A program made the position numbers and the translations under genes. From positions 62,001 through 126,000 of the forward strand of contig JAHHIA010000007.1 in NCBI GenBank assembly GCA_019359045.1: a stretch of 64,000 bases of DNA. The letters run 5' to 3'. The DNA comes from Scytolyngbya sp. HA4215-MV1. Lineage in GTDB: Bacteria; Cyanobacteriota; Cyanobacteriia; Leptolyngbyales; Leptolyngbyaceae. This document shows positions 27,585 to 37,267 of the stretch, one piece after another; position 1 is the first letter of the stretch; every line of letters starts with the position of its first letter. A model generated the notes under the pieces. That model saw only the letters and a program-made list of their open reading frames with translations. It made no database searches and was not told the origin of the DNA.

Positions 27585-28730
27585 ATGGCACTGAATCGTT
27601 CTAATTGGCGGGCAACAGCGGAAGCGATCGCCATCCCTATCGTTGCTATCTTGTTTGCCCTCATTTTATTCGGCATCTTTTGCGCTTTTTGTGGCAAAAA
27701 CCCGTTATCTATCTATGGCGCAATTTACAGCACTGCGTTTGGCAACTGGCGAACCTTCCAGGGAACACTGCTCCGAGCGGCTCCCCTGATGTTAACTGCT
27801 CTTTGCACAGCGCTTCCGGCTCGTTTGGGCTTGATGATTATCGGCAATGAAGGGGCACTGGTGATGGGGGGCATCGGAGCGACGATCGCGGGGCTGATGC
27901 TTTCCTACGGGAGTCTGTTACCCAATGTCGATCAGGTCAAGAACACACTGGGCTTGCCTTCTCTCACTGTGCAAATTGGCATGGCTTTGGGTGGCATCTT
28001 GTTTGGTGGCTTGTGGATTGCAGCAGTCGGAGCGCTGCGCCATTATCGGGCGGTTAATGAGACCATCAGCAGTTTGTTGATGAATTACATTGCGATCGCC
28101 CTGCTCAACCATCTGGTCGAGGGTCCCATGAAAGATCCCGCCTCCCTCAATAAGCCCTCCAGCTTCCCTATTCCGGATGCCTATCAGTTAAGCAACATTA
28201 GTGGCACCCGCATTCATTACGGGTTGCTCTACGGGCTAATTGCTTGCATTATCTCTTATTTCCTGATTCAGCACACGACCTTCGGGTTTGCCGCCCGTAC
28301 GGCTGGCGGTAATGTCAAAGCCGCTCGCATCGCTGGGTTGCCCGTGGGCAAACTCACGGTCATCATCTGCTTTTTAGCAGGTTCTTGTGCAGGCTTGGCA
28401 GGGATGGTGGAAGTGGCAGCCGTGCAGGGTCAGGCAAATGGTTCTCTGGTTGCTGGCTACGGCTACGCTGGGATTCTGGTTGCTTTCGTGGCTCGCTATA
28501 ATCCTCTGGCAGCAGCCATTGTCGCAGTTTTGTTAGGCGGCATCATCAACAGTGGTGGCGCTTTACAACGAACGTTCAATATGCCAGATGCAACGGTTCT
28601 GGTGTTTCAAGGACTGGTCTTCATCGTGGTTCTCTATAGCGAATCACTCTATGGACGACTGAAGATTTTCAAAGAAGCCGAGGTCAAAGCCCCGCCGCCA
28701 TCGGCAGCGTCAACTGCTGTCCCAGTCTAA
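27585..28730 (+). CDS. ABC transporter permease (BMP/nucleoside-type importer), subunit 1
   Basis: 381 residues with about eight to ten hydrophobic segments, beginning with one at 15-40 (IAIPIVAILFALILFGIF). It is a BPD_transp_2-type permease like YufP, with LMLTALCTALPARLGLMIIGNEGALVMGG, ETISSLLMNYIAIALLN and a C-terminal AGILVAFVARYNPLAAAIVAVLLGGI. It forms the membrane channel with the second permease encoded 133 bp downstream. It lies 46 bp after the receptor gene on the same strand. The Pro/Ala-rich tail (KAPPPSAASTAVPV) is probably cytoplasmic. Confidence 0.92.
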   Translation: MALNRSNWRATAEAIAIPIVAILFALILFGIFCAFCGKNPLSIYGAIYSTAFGNWRTFQGTLLRAAPLMLTALCTALPARLGLMIIGNEGALVMGGIGATIAGLMLSYGSLLPNVDQVKNTLGLPSLTVQIGMALGGILFGGLWIAAVGALRHYRAVNETISSLLMNYIAIALLNHLVEGPMKDPASLNKPSSFPIPDAYQLSNISGTRIHYGLLYGLIACIISYFLIQHTTFGFAARTAGGNVKAARIAGLPVGKLTVIICFLAGSCAGLAGMVEVAAVQGQANGSLVAGYGYAGILVAFVARYNPLAAAIVAVLLGGIINSGGALQRTFNMPDATVLVFQGLVFIVVLYSESLYGRLKIFKEAEVKAPPPSAASTAVPV

Positions 28731-28863
28731 AGGAACCGCAGGATTGGGGATGTCCAGATCAGAGAGCAGGGATGAAATCTCGACCTCCAGCTTCTAACTT
28801 CCCCATCCTTAACACCAAACACCTGATTTCTACAACCAAATTTGCTCAGAGGGAGAAAAGAAC

Positions 28864-29811
28864 ATGGCAGCAGAAGCATTAGGGTGGTGGGGCGTGCCGC
28901 TGGGAATTATGGCAGGAACGCTGCGGGGAAGTGCACCTTTCCTCTTTGTTAGCTTAGGGGAATGTCTCACGGAAAAGAGCGGCAAAATCAACCTGGGCTT
29001 GGAAGGAACGCTACTGACTGGAGCTATGAGCGCTTATGCCGTCTCCTACCAGTTGAAAGATGTAGTGGGACCTGGACTTTCCCCCTGGATTGGGGTGTTG
29101 GTTGCCGGGATCGCTGGCATGGCGTTGGGATTTATTCATGCCTGGTTGTCTCAGCAGCCCAAGGTCAATGACATTGCGGTTGGTATTGCCATGATTATTT
29201 TTGGCAGTGGCATTGCATTTTTCTTTGGAAAGCCTTTTATTAAACCTCAGGCACCGCAACTACTCACGTTTGATTTGGGTAACTGGAGTTCGCTGCCCCA
29301 GGTGCAATCGGCACTCAAGATTAGCCCCCTGTTTCTTTTAGGACTGATCATTGCACCAGCGATGGCATGGTTCTTCAAGTCAACTCGCTGGGGATTATTT
29401 ATTCGCGCGGTAGGGGATAGTCCCGATGCGGCTTTGGCGATGGGGGTTTCGATCAAAAAAGTCCGAATGCTGTGCATTATTGCAGGGAGTTTTTTGGCAG
29501 GGATCGGGGGCGCTTGCCTATCGCTGTACTATCCCGGTCTCTGGTCGGAAACTATTTCCAGCGGTCAGGGATTGATGGCAGTTGCGTTGGTGATCTTCGC
29601 CCGTTGGAACCCCATTCAGTGTCTCTGGGCATCTCTGTTTTTTGGTGGTGCACAGGCGATCGGTCCTGCATTGCAATCGGTCGGAATCGACCAGGGGCGG
29701 TATTTGTTCAATGCGGCGCCTTATGTGTTAACCCTGTTGATTATGATCATCACTTGCTCACCCAAAAAGACGTTATCCGGTGCACCAGGGGCATTGGGAA
29801 CTATCAACTAA
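28864..29811 (+). CDS. ABC transporter permease (BMP/nucleoside-type importer), subunit 2
   Basis: 315 residues, YufQ-like BPD_transp_2 permease with about eight transmembrane segments. Visible motifs are GTLRGSAPFLFVSLGECLTEKSG, KINLGLEGTLLTGAMSAY, PKVNDIAVGIAMIIFGSG and TRWGLFIRAVGDSPDAALAMGVS. The start has a good GGGAGAAAAG ribosome-binding site. It pairs with the preceding permease to make a heterodimeric channel, the normal arrangement for this transporter family. The 133-bp gap before it is compact enough for one transcript, and I see no terminator in it. Confidence 0.92.
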   Translation: MAAEALGWWGVPLGIMAGTLRGSAPFLFVSLGECLTEKSGKINLGLEGTLLTGAMSAYAVSYQLKDVVGPGLSPWIGVLVAGIAGMALGFIHAWLSQQPKVNDIAVGIAMIIFGSGIAFFFGKPFIKPQAPQLLTFDLGNWSSLPQVQSALKISPLFLLGLIIAPAMAWFFKSTRWGLFIRAVGDSPDAALAMGVSIKKVRMLCIIAGSFLAGIGGACLSLYYPGLWSETISSGQGLMAVALVIFARWNPIQCLWASLFFGGAQAIGPALQSVGIDQGRYLFNAAPYVLTLLIMIITCSPKKTLSGAPGALGTIN

Positions 29812-29904
29812 TTGATTTTAGAGGGAAGATTTTAGATTGTGGATTGAGTCCTGAATTTGCAATCTAAAATCTCTCATCGTCCATCCTCAATTGCTCAGGA
29901 GGTT

Positions 29905-30591
29905 ATGGTGGGACGCTACGTTGAATCCGAACCTTATCTCTATCCCTACAATGGCGAACTGCGCCCTGAAAATACCGTAGTTCTCGTGATTGACATGCAG
30001 ATCGATTTCTGCGGCCAGGGTGGCTATGTAGACAAAATGGGTTATGACTTATCGTTAACGCAAGCCCCGATCGCCCCCATCAAGCAAGTGCTGGAAGTGG
30101 CACGGGCAGCAGGTTATCACATCATGCACACCCGCGAAGGGCACCGCCCCGACCTTACCGATTTGCCTGAAAATAAGCGCTGGCGATCGCGTCAGATTGG
30201 CGCTGGCATCGGTGATCCGGGTCCCTGCGGCAAAATTTTGATCCGAGGCGAACCGGGTTGGGAAATTATTCCCGAACTTTCCCCATTGCCAGGAGAAGCA
30301 GTGATTGATAAGCCTGGTAAAGGTTCTTTTTATGCGACCGATTTAGACCTAATCTTGAAGCGCCAGGGCATCCAAAACATCGTTTTAGCGGGCATTACCA
30401 CTGATGTTTGTGTTCACACCACCATGCGAGATGCTAACGATCGAGGCTACGAGTGTCTGTTGCTGTCCGACTGCACGGGTGCAACCGATTATGGCAACCA
30501 CTTGGCAGCCCTCAACATGGTCAAAATGCAAGGGGGAGTTTTTGGAGCAGTTGCGGATTCCCATGCCTTCATCCAAGCAATCCAAGGCTAA
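29905..30591 (+). CDS. Cysteine hydrolase (isochorismatase superfamily), biuret hydrolase-like
   Basis: 228 residues from ATG 29905 (AGGAGG just upstream; GTG 29908 is equally possible). It has the Asp-Lys-Cys triad: Asp30 in VIDMQ, Lys136 in DKPGKGSF, Cys169 in TTDVCV. The text ([63 protein letters not shown]) closely follows what I remember of Rhizobium biuret hydrolase BiuH, whose triad Asp36/Lys142/Cys175 has exactly the same spacing. BiuH splits biuret into allophanate and ammonia. Related ureido-amidohydrolases such as RutB or triuret hydrolase are alternatives. It sits inside the transporter unit, so its substrate is probably what the importer brings in. No allophanate hydrolase gene is visible in the window. 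Confidence 0.85.
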   Translation: MVGRYVESEPYLYPYNGELRPENTVVLVIDMQIDFCGQGGYVDKMGYDLSLTQAPIAPIKQVLEVARAAGYHIMHTREGHRPDLTDLPENKRWRSRQIGAGIGDPGPCGKILIRGEPGWEIIPELSPLPGEAVIDKPGKGSFYATDLDLILKRQGIQNIVLAGITTDVCVHTTMRDANDRGYECLLLSDCTGATDYGNHLAALNMVKMQGGVFGAVADSHAFIQAIQG

Positions 30592-30646
30592 CTTAGCCAG
30601 CTAACCTTTAAAACTTAACCCTATAAAGCTCAAAATCTAACCCCAG

Positions 30647-30667
30647 AACTCAAAACTCAAAACTCAA
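30647..30667. repeat. Heptanucleotide tandem repeat (AACTCAA x3)
   Basis: Three perfect AACTCAA copies in the gap between the biuret hydrolase-like gene and the ATPase gene. On the other strand the unit differs by one base from the GAGTTTG array at 24448-24475. It lies just before the AGGAGAGGGG ribosome-binding site of the ATPase gene. Confidence 0.9.
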
Positions 30668-30688
30668 AACTACTCAGGAGAGGGGAAA

Positions 30689-32275
30689 ATGGCAAAAGCG
30701 GCAGATCATTCCACTATCAATTCCACCAATGGGCAGGTTGCCATCGGTGCAAACACCCAGAGCGTCATCGCACCACCTGAACTAGAAGTGGTCAATATGA
30801 CAAAGCGCTTTGGCAGTTTTACCGCCCTGGAAAACGTCTCGATGACGCTGAAACCCGGCACTCTTCATGCCCTACTGGGAGAAAATGGAGCTGGCAAAAG
30901 TACCCTGGTGAAATGCGTGATGGGTTTTTACAAACCCACTTCCGGCGAGATTAAAATCAACGGTCAGGTTTGCCCAGTCAATAGCCCCCGCGATGCTCAG
31001 CAGTACGGTATCGGCATGGTCTACCAACACTTTACGTCTGTGCCGGCGATGACCGTGGCAGAAAATTTGGTGCTTTCTCGCTACGACAATTCCAATGTGA
31101 TCAATTGGAAGCAAGAAATGGAAGGTTTACGGGCTTTCATGGAAACAGCCCCTTTCCAAGTGCCGTTAGAACTCACGATCGCTCAACTCGCTGCTGGACA
31201 AAAACAGAAGCTAGAAATTCTCAAACAGCTCTACCTCAAGAGCAAAATTTTGATTTTGGATGAACCCACCTCTGTCTTGACCCCCGGTGAAGCGGATGAA
31301 GTACTGGGGCTGATTCGACAACAGGTCACCGCTGGGCAATTGAGTGTGCTGATGATCAGCCACAAATTCCGTGAAATCATGGCATTTGCCGATGAGATTA
31401 CAGTGCTACGAAAAGGCAATTTTGCGGGCAATGGCAAAGTCAAAGATCTCACCGTTTCTGAAATGGCAGAAATGATGATGGGCGAAAAGCGAGATCCCCA
31501 GCCCGTTGAGAAATCAGAACATGCCGAGCCTGCTCCCGTGTTGCAAATCCAGGATATTCATGCCAACAAAGACAATGGTCTGGAGATTGTCAAAGGCATT
31601 AACCTGACCGTGCACAGTGGTGAAATTGTTGGCATTGCCGGGATTTCTGGCAATGGACAACGAGAATTAGTGGAAGTGCTGGCAGGGCAACGTCCGGCAA
31701 CCGGGGGACAGGTGTTGGTGAATGGTGAAGTTTACCGAGCCACCCGTGCCGAAATGTACAAGCATCGGGTGTTTGTCTTGCCAGAAGAACCCTTGCGCAA
31801 TGCCTGTGTCGCCCACATGAGTGTGGCAGAAAATTTGGCACTCCGGACTTTCGATCGTCCACCTCAGGCAAAAGGAATTCTCCTGATCTTCAAAGCCATT
31901 CGAGAAATGGCAGTGGGACTGATTCAAACCTTTAAGATCAAAACGCCTTCCCCTGAAACTCCAGTCGGAAATCTTTCTGGCGGAAATGTGCAGCGCACGG
32001 TTTTGGCAAGGGAACTCTCGGCAGACCATATTAAACTGCTGATTGCAGCAAACCCATGTTTTGGGCTTGACTTTGCTGCAGTTGATTATATCCATAGCCA
32101 GATTGTAGCAGCTCGCAACCGAGGAGTGGCAGTGCTGCTAGTGAGTGAAGATCTGGACGAATTGCTTAAGCTTTCCGATCGCATTTTGGTGATTAGTGAA
32201 GGCGAATTTGCTTACGAAAGTGCGATCGCCGAAGCGGACTTTGCCACGATCGGTCGCAGTATGGCAGGACATTGA
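30689..32275 (+). CDS. ABC transporter ATP-binding protein, tandem domains (BMP-type importer)
   Basis: 528 residues with two ATPase domains, as in YufO and sugar/nucleoside importers. Domain 1 (about 30-260) has Walker A GENGAGKST (64-72), Walker B KILILDEPTSVLTPGE and a degenerate signature IAQLAAGQKQK. Domain 2 (about 285-525) has a degenerate Walker A-like GISGNGQREL, a canonical signature GNLSGGNVQR and a Walker B-like IKLLIAANPCFGLD. One degenerate site per dimer is usual for this family. It powers the permease pair encoded upstream. The strong AGGAGAGGGG ribosome-binding site fits good expression. Being separated from the permeases by a hydrolase gene is a non-standard order. Confidence 0.93.
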   Translation: MAKAADHSTINSTNGQVAIGANTQSVIAPPELEVVNMTKRFGSFTALENVSMTLKPGTLHALLGENGAGKSTLVKCVMGFYKPTSGEIKINGQVCPVNSPRDAQQYGIGMVYQHFTSVPAMTVAENLVLSRYDNSNVINWKQEMEGLRAFMETAPFQVPLELTIAQLAAGQKQKLEILKQLYLKSKILILDEPTSVLTPGEADEVLGLIRQQVTAGQLSVLMISHKFREIMAFADEITVLRKGNFAGNGKVKDLTVSEMAEMMMGEKRDPQPVEKSEHAEPAPVLQIQDIHANKDNGLEIVKGINLTVHSGEIVGIAGISGNGQRELVEVLAGQRPATGGQVLVNGEVYRATRAEMYKHRVFVLPEEPLRNACVAHMSVAENLALRTFDRPPQAKGILLIFKAIREMAVGLIQTFKIKTPSPETPVGNLSGGNVQRTVLARELSADHIKLLIAANPCFGLDFAAVDYIHSQIVAARNRGVAVLLVSEDLDELLKLSDRILVISEGEFAYESAIAEADFATIGRSMAGH

Positions 32276-32429
32276 AGCGAAAAGCAAACACTTTTTCGCT
32301 TCAATTAGAATTTGCTTGATTCGCTGTCAGTCCCTCGAACAGCGCCAGCTTGGTATGCGAAGAGTCATTTTTCTCGATTGCTGACTGCTGACCGCTCCTT
32401 GCTCAATCACAAACTATCAACTACCCTGT

Positions 32430-33122
32430 ATGATTACCATTCCCGCTCAACCCTACGACTACGAAATTCCTGATCTCAGCCAAGTTGCACTCGTCATTAT
32501 CGATATGCAGCGAGATTTTATGGAACCGGGAGGTTTTGGGGATGCCCTGGGGAATGATGTGCCCCGGTTGCAAACGATCGTTCCTACCTTAAAAGCTTTG
32601 CTGGAAGGATTTCGTCGTTTGAGTCTCACGATCGTGCATACGCTGGAGTGTCATCAACCCGATTTATCCGACTGCCCCCCCTCTAAAATTAAGCGGGGCA
32701 AGGGGACGCTCACGATTGGGGATCAGGGTCCCATGGGACGCATTCTGATCAAAGGAGAACCCGGCAATGGCATTATCCCCGAACTGGCACCCCTGCCAGG
32801 TGAAACGGTGATCTATAAACCGGGCAAAGGGGCATTCTATGCGACGCCATTACAATCCATCCTGCAAGAGAAGGGGATTACGCATCTGTTGATTACCGGT
32901 GTCACGACTGAAGTGTGCGTACAGACTACGATGCGGGAAGCCAACGATCGTGGCTATGAGTGTGTGATGGTAGAGGACGCCACCGAGAGTTATTTTCCGG
33001 AATTTAAAACCTCTACCCTGGAAATGGTTCGTGCTCAGGGAGGCATTGTCGGCTGGACAGCGTCTGTTGCCGATATTTTACAGGCATTGGAGCAAACTGC
33101 ACAGCGGGCGATCGCAACCTGA
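32430..33122 (+). CDS. Second cysteine hydrolase (isochorismatase superfamily)
   Basis: 230 residues. The triad is intact: Asp25 in VIIDMQRDF, Lys130 in YKPGKGAF, Cys163 in TTEVCV. It is a clear paralog of the first hydrolase (shared [15 protein letters not shown], KPGKGxFYAT, [13 protein letters not shown]) but diverges in the loops that surround the active site: it lacks the MGYDLS and [10 protein letters not shown] segments and has [19 protein letters not shown] where the other has [16 protein letters not shown] different but related amide or ureide substrate is likely, for example triuret or a downstream or upstream intermediate. It is the last gene of the unit, 154 bp after the ATPase gene, and is followed by the terminator-like hairpin at 33249-33290. 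Confidence 0.85.
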   Translation: MITIPAQPYDYEIPDLSQVALVIIDMQRDFMEPGGFGDALGNDVPRLQTIVPTLKALLEGFRRLSLTIVHTLECHQPDLSDCPPSKIKRGKGTLTIGDQGPMGRILIKGEPGNGIIPELAPLPGETVIYKPGKGAFYATPLQSILQEKGITHLLITGVTTEVCVQTTMREANDRGYECVMVEDATESYFPEFKTSTLEMVRAQGGIVGWTASVADILQALEQTAQRAIAT

Positions 33123-33667
33123 AACTAGACCAAACTAATTCGAGTCGCACCCCAGGCATAAACGGTCTAACAGGCATGTAGCCTCAGAGCCGTTTCCAGA
33201 AGATGCTCATTTTTTACTGCTCAGCTAAAAATAAAGAGTTATCCTTCTAAATCCCCCTAGACGTGAATGTAGCTTCGTCTGGGGGGATTTCTACAAGCAG
33301 TCTCCCACGAGAGTTTCGTTCCATCACAAAACATTTTTGCGTATAAGGTGGGACAGCAACAGATAGGAAAACATTAATTTGAAATTAAGTCTTCGTGCCA
33401 TTTGCAGTTCTATTCGGTATGTTAGACCTTATATGTTTTATGACCAAACTCATGGTTTGTGCTTTTGGTGATTCAGATTTGGTTGAGATGTAACACTGAT
33501 GTTGAGTTGATCCCCATTGCATATCCAGGTCTTATTCAGTCTTTTTCCAATTCAATGATGTTTCTCTTGCAGGCGTTGACTAGTTTCTTGACAATTGCTG
33601 CAAGTGATTCTGCATGTAACCCAGTTTAGCGAACGCTCATTTCCATTCCTCGTTTGGACATTACTGC
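33123..33667. other. Intergenic region before the GH57 gene
   Basis: 545 bp. The first part holds the hairpin at 33249-33290 that closes the transporter unit. The rest is AT-rich and must contain the GH57 gene promoter. No coding frame is convincing. Confidence 0.55.
33249..33290 (+). terminator. Hairpin after the BMP/hydrolase unit
   Basis: 15-bp stem with one mismatch: AAATCCCCCTAGACG (33249-33263) with CGTCTGGGGGGATTT (33276-33290), 12-nt loop, about 127 bp after the last stop. The tail has only three T, so it is a moderate terminator candidate. Confidence 0.6.
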
Positions 33668-36445
33668 ATGACTTCTCCCTTCGATGCTGCTGTGGGATCG
33701 CTGATTGCCAGACAATTTCCAGCTTTACAAGAGGCAGTCAGCTCAGCCGAGATGCCGCCTTCGATTGCCCACGCCACCAGTGATCCCCTGAAAACAGCAA
33801 CGGGGGTCTATGTCACCGTCCATGGTCACTTTTATCAACCACCTCGCGAAAATCCGTATCTAGATGCGATCGAACGGCAACCGAGCGCAGCTCCCTTTCA
33901 CGACTGGAATGAGCGCATCCACCACGAATGCTATCGTCCCAATGCTTTCGCCCGCGTGCTCAACGATCGTGGCGAAATTGTCCGCATCGTCAACAACTAC
34001 GAATATCTCAGCTTCAACATCGGTCCGACCCTGATGAATTGGCTAGAGCGCCACGATGTCGAAGTTTACCAGCGCATTCTAGACGCCGATCTCAAAAGTT
34101 GTGAACGCTTGCAAGGGCATGGTAACGCGATCGCCCAGGTCTACAACCACATCATCATGCCCCTGGCAAACGATCGCGACAAATACACGCAAATTCGCTG
34201 GGGCAAAGCTGATTTTCGCTCTCGCTTTGGGCGCGATCCTGAAGGCATGTGGCTCGCCGAAACAGCGGTCGATCGGGCAACTCTAGAAGCTCTGGTGGCA
34301 GAAGGGATTCGCTTCATTATCCTGGCACCTTCGCAAGCGGCTCGTTACCGTCCTATGCCTACCACAGACAACAGCGATCCCCAATGGGTGGAAGTGGGCG
34401 GTGGGCAGATTGATCCCACTCGTCCTTATCGCTGTTTCTTAGGAGATGTCAGCAACGAGTCTGCCCCCTCCATTGATATCTTTTTCTACGACGGTCCTAT
34501 CTCACGCGATATGGGCTTTAGCGATGTGCTCTACAGTTCCGACTTCCTGGCAGGTCGGGTAGGACAAGCAGTACGCGGGGATCATCGTCCCGCTCAGTTG
34601 ATCTCCGTTGCAACCGATGGCGAAACCTTTGGACACCACAAAGGCGGCACCGAAAAAACGCTTGCTTATGCCTTTCTGCACGAGTTTCCTCAACGCGGCT
34701 GGACAGTGACCAATTTTGCCCACTACCTCAGTCTCAGCGCTCCAGTCTGGCAAGTGGAACTGAAGCCGGTCACTGCCTGGAGCTGTTCCCACGGGGTCGA
34801 TCGCTGGCAAGAAGATTGTGGCTGTGGCGGTGGCGGTGGCTGGCACCAAAAATGGCGTCGCCCTTTGCGAGAGACTCTAGACTGGCTACGGGAGCACCTG
34901 ATTAAGGTGTACGAAGAAGCCGGTAGTAAGCTCTTCAAAGATCCTTGGCAGGCACGGGATGAGTACATTCAGGTGGTGCGCGATCGTAGCCCTGCCAATG
35001 TCGAGCAATTTCTCTTACGTCACCGCAAACACAAGCTTACGACACTGGAACAGGTAGATGCCTTACGTCTGCTGGAAATGCAACGGCATACTCTGTTGAT
35101 GTACACCAGTTGCGGCTGGTTTTTTGAAGAGCTGTCGCGCCCAGAAGGCGTGCAAATCCTTCGGTATGCGGCGCGTGCCTTGGAACTTGCTGGGGATGTC
35201 ACAGGCATCCAATTGGAAAAGAGCTTTGTTAAGCGCCTAGGCATGGCTCCCAGTAACGTTGAATTTTTCAAACAGGGTGCTGGAGTTTATCGGCAATTAG
35301 TCCTGACGGCGCAGATCAGTCTGGAACAAGTCGCGGCTCATTATGCAATTAGTTCCCTATTCACCCCCTACGCCACGGAACACCACACCTATTGTTATAC
35401 CGTTCACCAGGTCGATTACCAGGTGCAGCGAATGGGGGCATTGCAATTGGCGGTCGGGCATCTGCAAATTACTTCAGAGATTACCTGGGAAACGTCGCAT
35501 CTAGTATTTGCCGTATTGCATCTGGGGGGGTGGGACTTCCATTGCAGCATCCAGAAATTCTCTGGAAGACGAGATTATAGCCGATTGAAAGAAAGCTTGT
35601 TCACAGCACTTCAGCAAGCAAGCGCTGCCCATACGATTCAGGCAATGCATCGGGTGTTTGGGGATCAGTCCTATAGTTTGCAAAATCTGTTTGCAGAAGA
35701 ACGGCATCGGATTATGCAGCTACTGACCCAAGAAACCTTGCAACGGTTGGACCAACTCTATAGCCAGGTCTATCGAGATAACTATGGGGTGCTGATGGCA
35801 TTCCATCGTGATGAACTGACGGTGCCGCAAGAGTTACAGGTGGCGGCGGAAGTGGCGCTGAGCCATCGGGCGCTGAGTTCCCTCCGTGCGCTGGAGCAGG
35901 AAAGTAGCGATTTGAACCAGGGTGGACAGTCTTGTTTGAATCGCCTGGCTGAACTGGAGGCGATCGCGATCGAAGCAACTCATCTGCACTGCCGTCTGAA
36001 CATTCCAGATGCCAGGTCGAGTCTGGAACGGATGATCCTGCGCCTGCTCTGGCAATTGTTGTATGACTTCAATCCCCAAACCGCGGAAATTGATGGCAAG
36101 CGTCTAGAGCGCTTGATCAATGTGGGCGACCAATTGCAATTGGCGTTGTCCCTTACGCAGGCGCAGGAACTTTATGTTCGCTGTTTGCAAAGCCACATCT
36201 TGCCCCAGTGTCGGCAGTGGTTTTTGCAACCGGCAACGGCTGCTGCTGGGATGGAGGAGACTGCGACGCCTGCTGAGTCTCAAACGCCATCTGAGTCACC
36301 AGGCAGTGGGCAGGCTGCGATCGCCGTGGTCTCGCCGATCGCAGCTCCTCATCTCGATCGAGCACAGTTGCTGTTGCTATTGAGCGTAGGGCAAAAGTTA
36401 GCCGTCGATGTTCAGGAATGGAGCGATCGACTGGCGGCGTTATAG
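33668..36445 (+). CDS. Glycoside hydrolase family 57 with DUF3536
   Basis: 925 residues. The N-terminal ~350 residues are a GH57-type barrel (VTVHGHFYQPPRENPY, FHDWNERIHHECYRPN, NYEYLSFNIGPTLMNWLE, GMWLAETAVDR, ATDGETFGHHKGGTEK). The GMWLAETA and ATDGETFGHH segments are where family nucleophile and acid/base residues are expected. The following ~450 residues form the alpha-helical DUF3536 region (ELSRPEGVQILRYAARALELAG, FAVLHLGGWDFHCSI, YDRHRV-like MHRVFGDQSYSLQNLF). GH57 enzymes act on alpha-glucans, as amylase, branching enzyme or related activities. It is cytoplasmic, with no signal peptide, so a role in glycogen or related storage-glucan metabolism is likely. The last ~60 residues are Ala/Ser-rich and variable. 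Confidence 0.9.
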   Translation: MTSPFDAAVGSLIARQFPALQEAVSSAEMPPSIAHATSDPLKTATGVYVTVHGHFYQPPRENPYLDAIERQPSAAPFHDWNERIHHECYRPNAFARVLNDRGEIVRIVNNYEYLSFNIGPTLMNWLERHDVEVYQRILDADLKSCERLQGHGNAIAQVYNHIIMPLANDRDKYTQIRWGKADFRSRFGRDPEGMWLAETAVDRATLEALVAEGIRFIILAPSQAARYRPMPTTDNSDPQWVEVGGGQIDPTRPYRCFLGDVSNESAPSIDIFFYDGPISRDMGFSDVLYSSDFLAGRVGQAVRGDHRPAQLISVATDGETFGHHKGGTEKTLAYAFLHEFPQRGWTVTNFAHYLSLSAPVWQVELKPVTAWSCSHGVDRWQEDCGCGGGGGWHQKWRRPLRETLDWLREHLIKVYEEAGSKLFKDPWQARDEYIQVVRDRSPANVEQFLLRHRKHKLTTLEQVDALRLLEMQRHTLLMYTSCGWFFEELSRPEGVQILRYAARALELAGDVTGIQLEKSFVKRLGMAPSNVEFFKQGAGVYRQLVLTAQISLEQVAAHYAISSLFTPYATEHHTYCYTVHQVDYQVQRMGALQLAVGHLQITSEITWETSHLVFAVLHLGGWDFHCSIQKFSGRRDYSRLKESLFTALQQASAAHTIQAMHRVFGDQSYSLQNLFAEERHRIMQLLTQETLQRLDQLYSQVYRDNYGVLMAFHRDELTVPQELQVAAEVALSHRALSSLRALEQESSDLNQGGQSCLNRLAELEAIAIEATHLHCRLNIPDARSSLERMILRLLWQLLYDFNPQTAEIDGKRLERLINVGDQLQLALSLTQAQELYVRCLQSHILPQCRQWFLQPATAAAGMEETATPAESQTPSESPGSGQAAIAVVSPIAAPHLDRAQLLLLLSVGQKLAVDVQEWSDRLAAL

Positions 36446-36492
36446 TCTACTCAATGTCCCAAATCTAGTTACCCCCGTTAGGGTATATCACG

Positions 36493-37258
36493 TCATTGAT
36501 AGCCACTACCGGGGGAGTGATGGTTGCCCATGGCAGAGTGAGCGTTCTCAGCCAGATTGACTAAATGCCCATCTTCCATGTAAACAATGCGATCGGCAAG
36601 ATCCAAAATTCGGTTGTTGTGAGTGACGAGCAAGATAGTGCAACCTTGCTCACGCGCGCAATTCTCCATCATTTCTACAACCGATCGTCCCAATTTTTTA
36701 TCCAACGCAGCTGTGCGTTCATCTGCCAGAATAATTTTAGGCTGACTGACCAAAGCACGGGCGATCGCGACACGCTGTTTTGGTCCACCGGATAAATCGT
36801 TTGGATAAAATAGTTCATTTGATGTTCTAAGCCTACAGCGGTTAAAACAGCCCGAATGCGAGCGTCTGCGGCAACCTTTGTAACATCTTGAATTTCCAAT
36901 GCCATTTCAACATTCTGATACACAGTCAAGAAGTTTAATAGATTGTGGGCTTGAAAAATATAGCCAATATGGCGACGAGTTAGCATCATCTGTTCTTTAC
37001 TGGCATTGAGTAACTCCTGTCCCAAAATGCTTAAATTGCCGTCCTGAACCGATTGCAAACTCCCTATTAGCGTTAGCAATGTGGTCTTGCCGGACCCGGA
37101 GGGTCCCATCAGGATGATGATCTCATCCCGCTCGATGTGCAGATCAATGTCAAACAAGACCTGTTTTCGCAGCAAGTCTTGACCGTAATGACTAAGATGA
37201 CCATTGAGATGGCAGGTGCCGTCGTCTCAACAGGATGCATTTTCAGCGATTTAGACAT
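36493..37258 (-). pseudogene. devA: Broken devA-like ABC exporter ATPase
   Basis: The family text is spread over different frames. It starts with an ATG at 37258 (MSKSLKMHPVETTAPAIS), then shifts frame near 37200 to read GHLSHYGQ...LRKQVLFDIDLHIERDE and the Walker A GPSGSGKTT. It shifts again near 36790, where the expected YPNDLSGG begins. Beyond that the remaining part carries damaging changes in key motifs: LSGGP instead of LSGGQ, and ILADERTAALD instead of ILADEPTAALD. DevA energises a DevBC-TolC exporter. Since the neighbouring devB, devC and padR reading frames are also broken, real decay is more likely than sequencing error. Confidence 0.85.
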
Positions 37259-37267
37259 CTTCAACTC

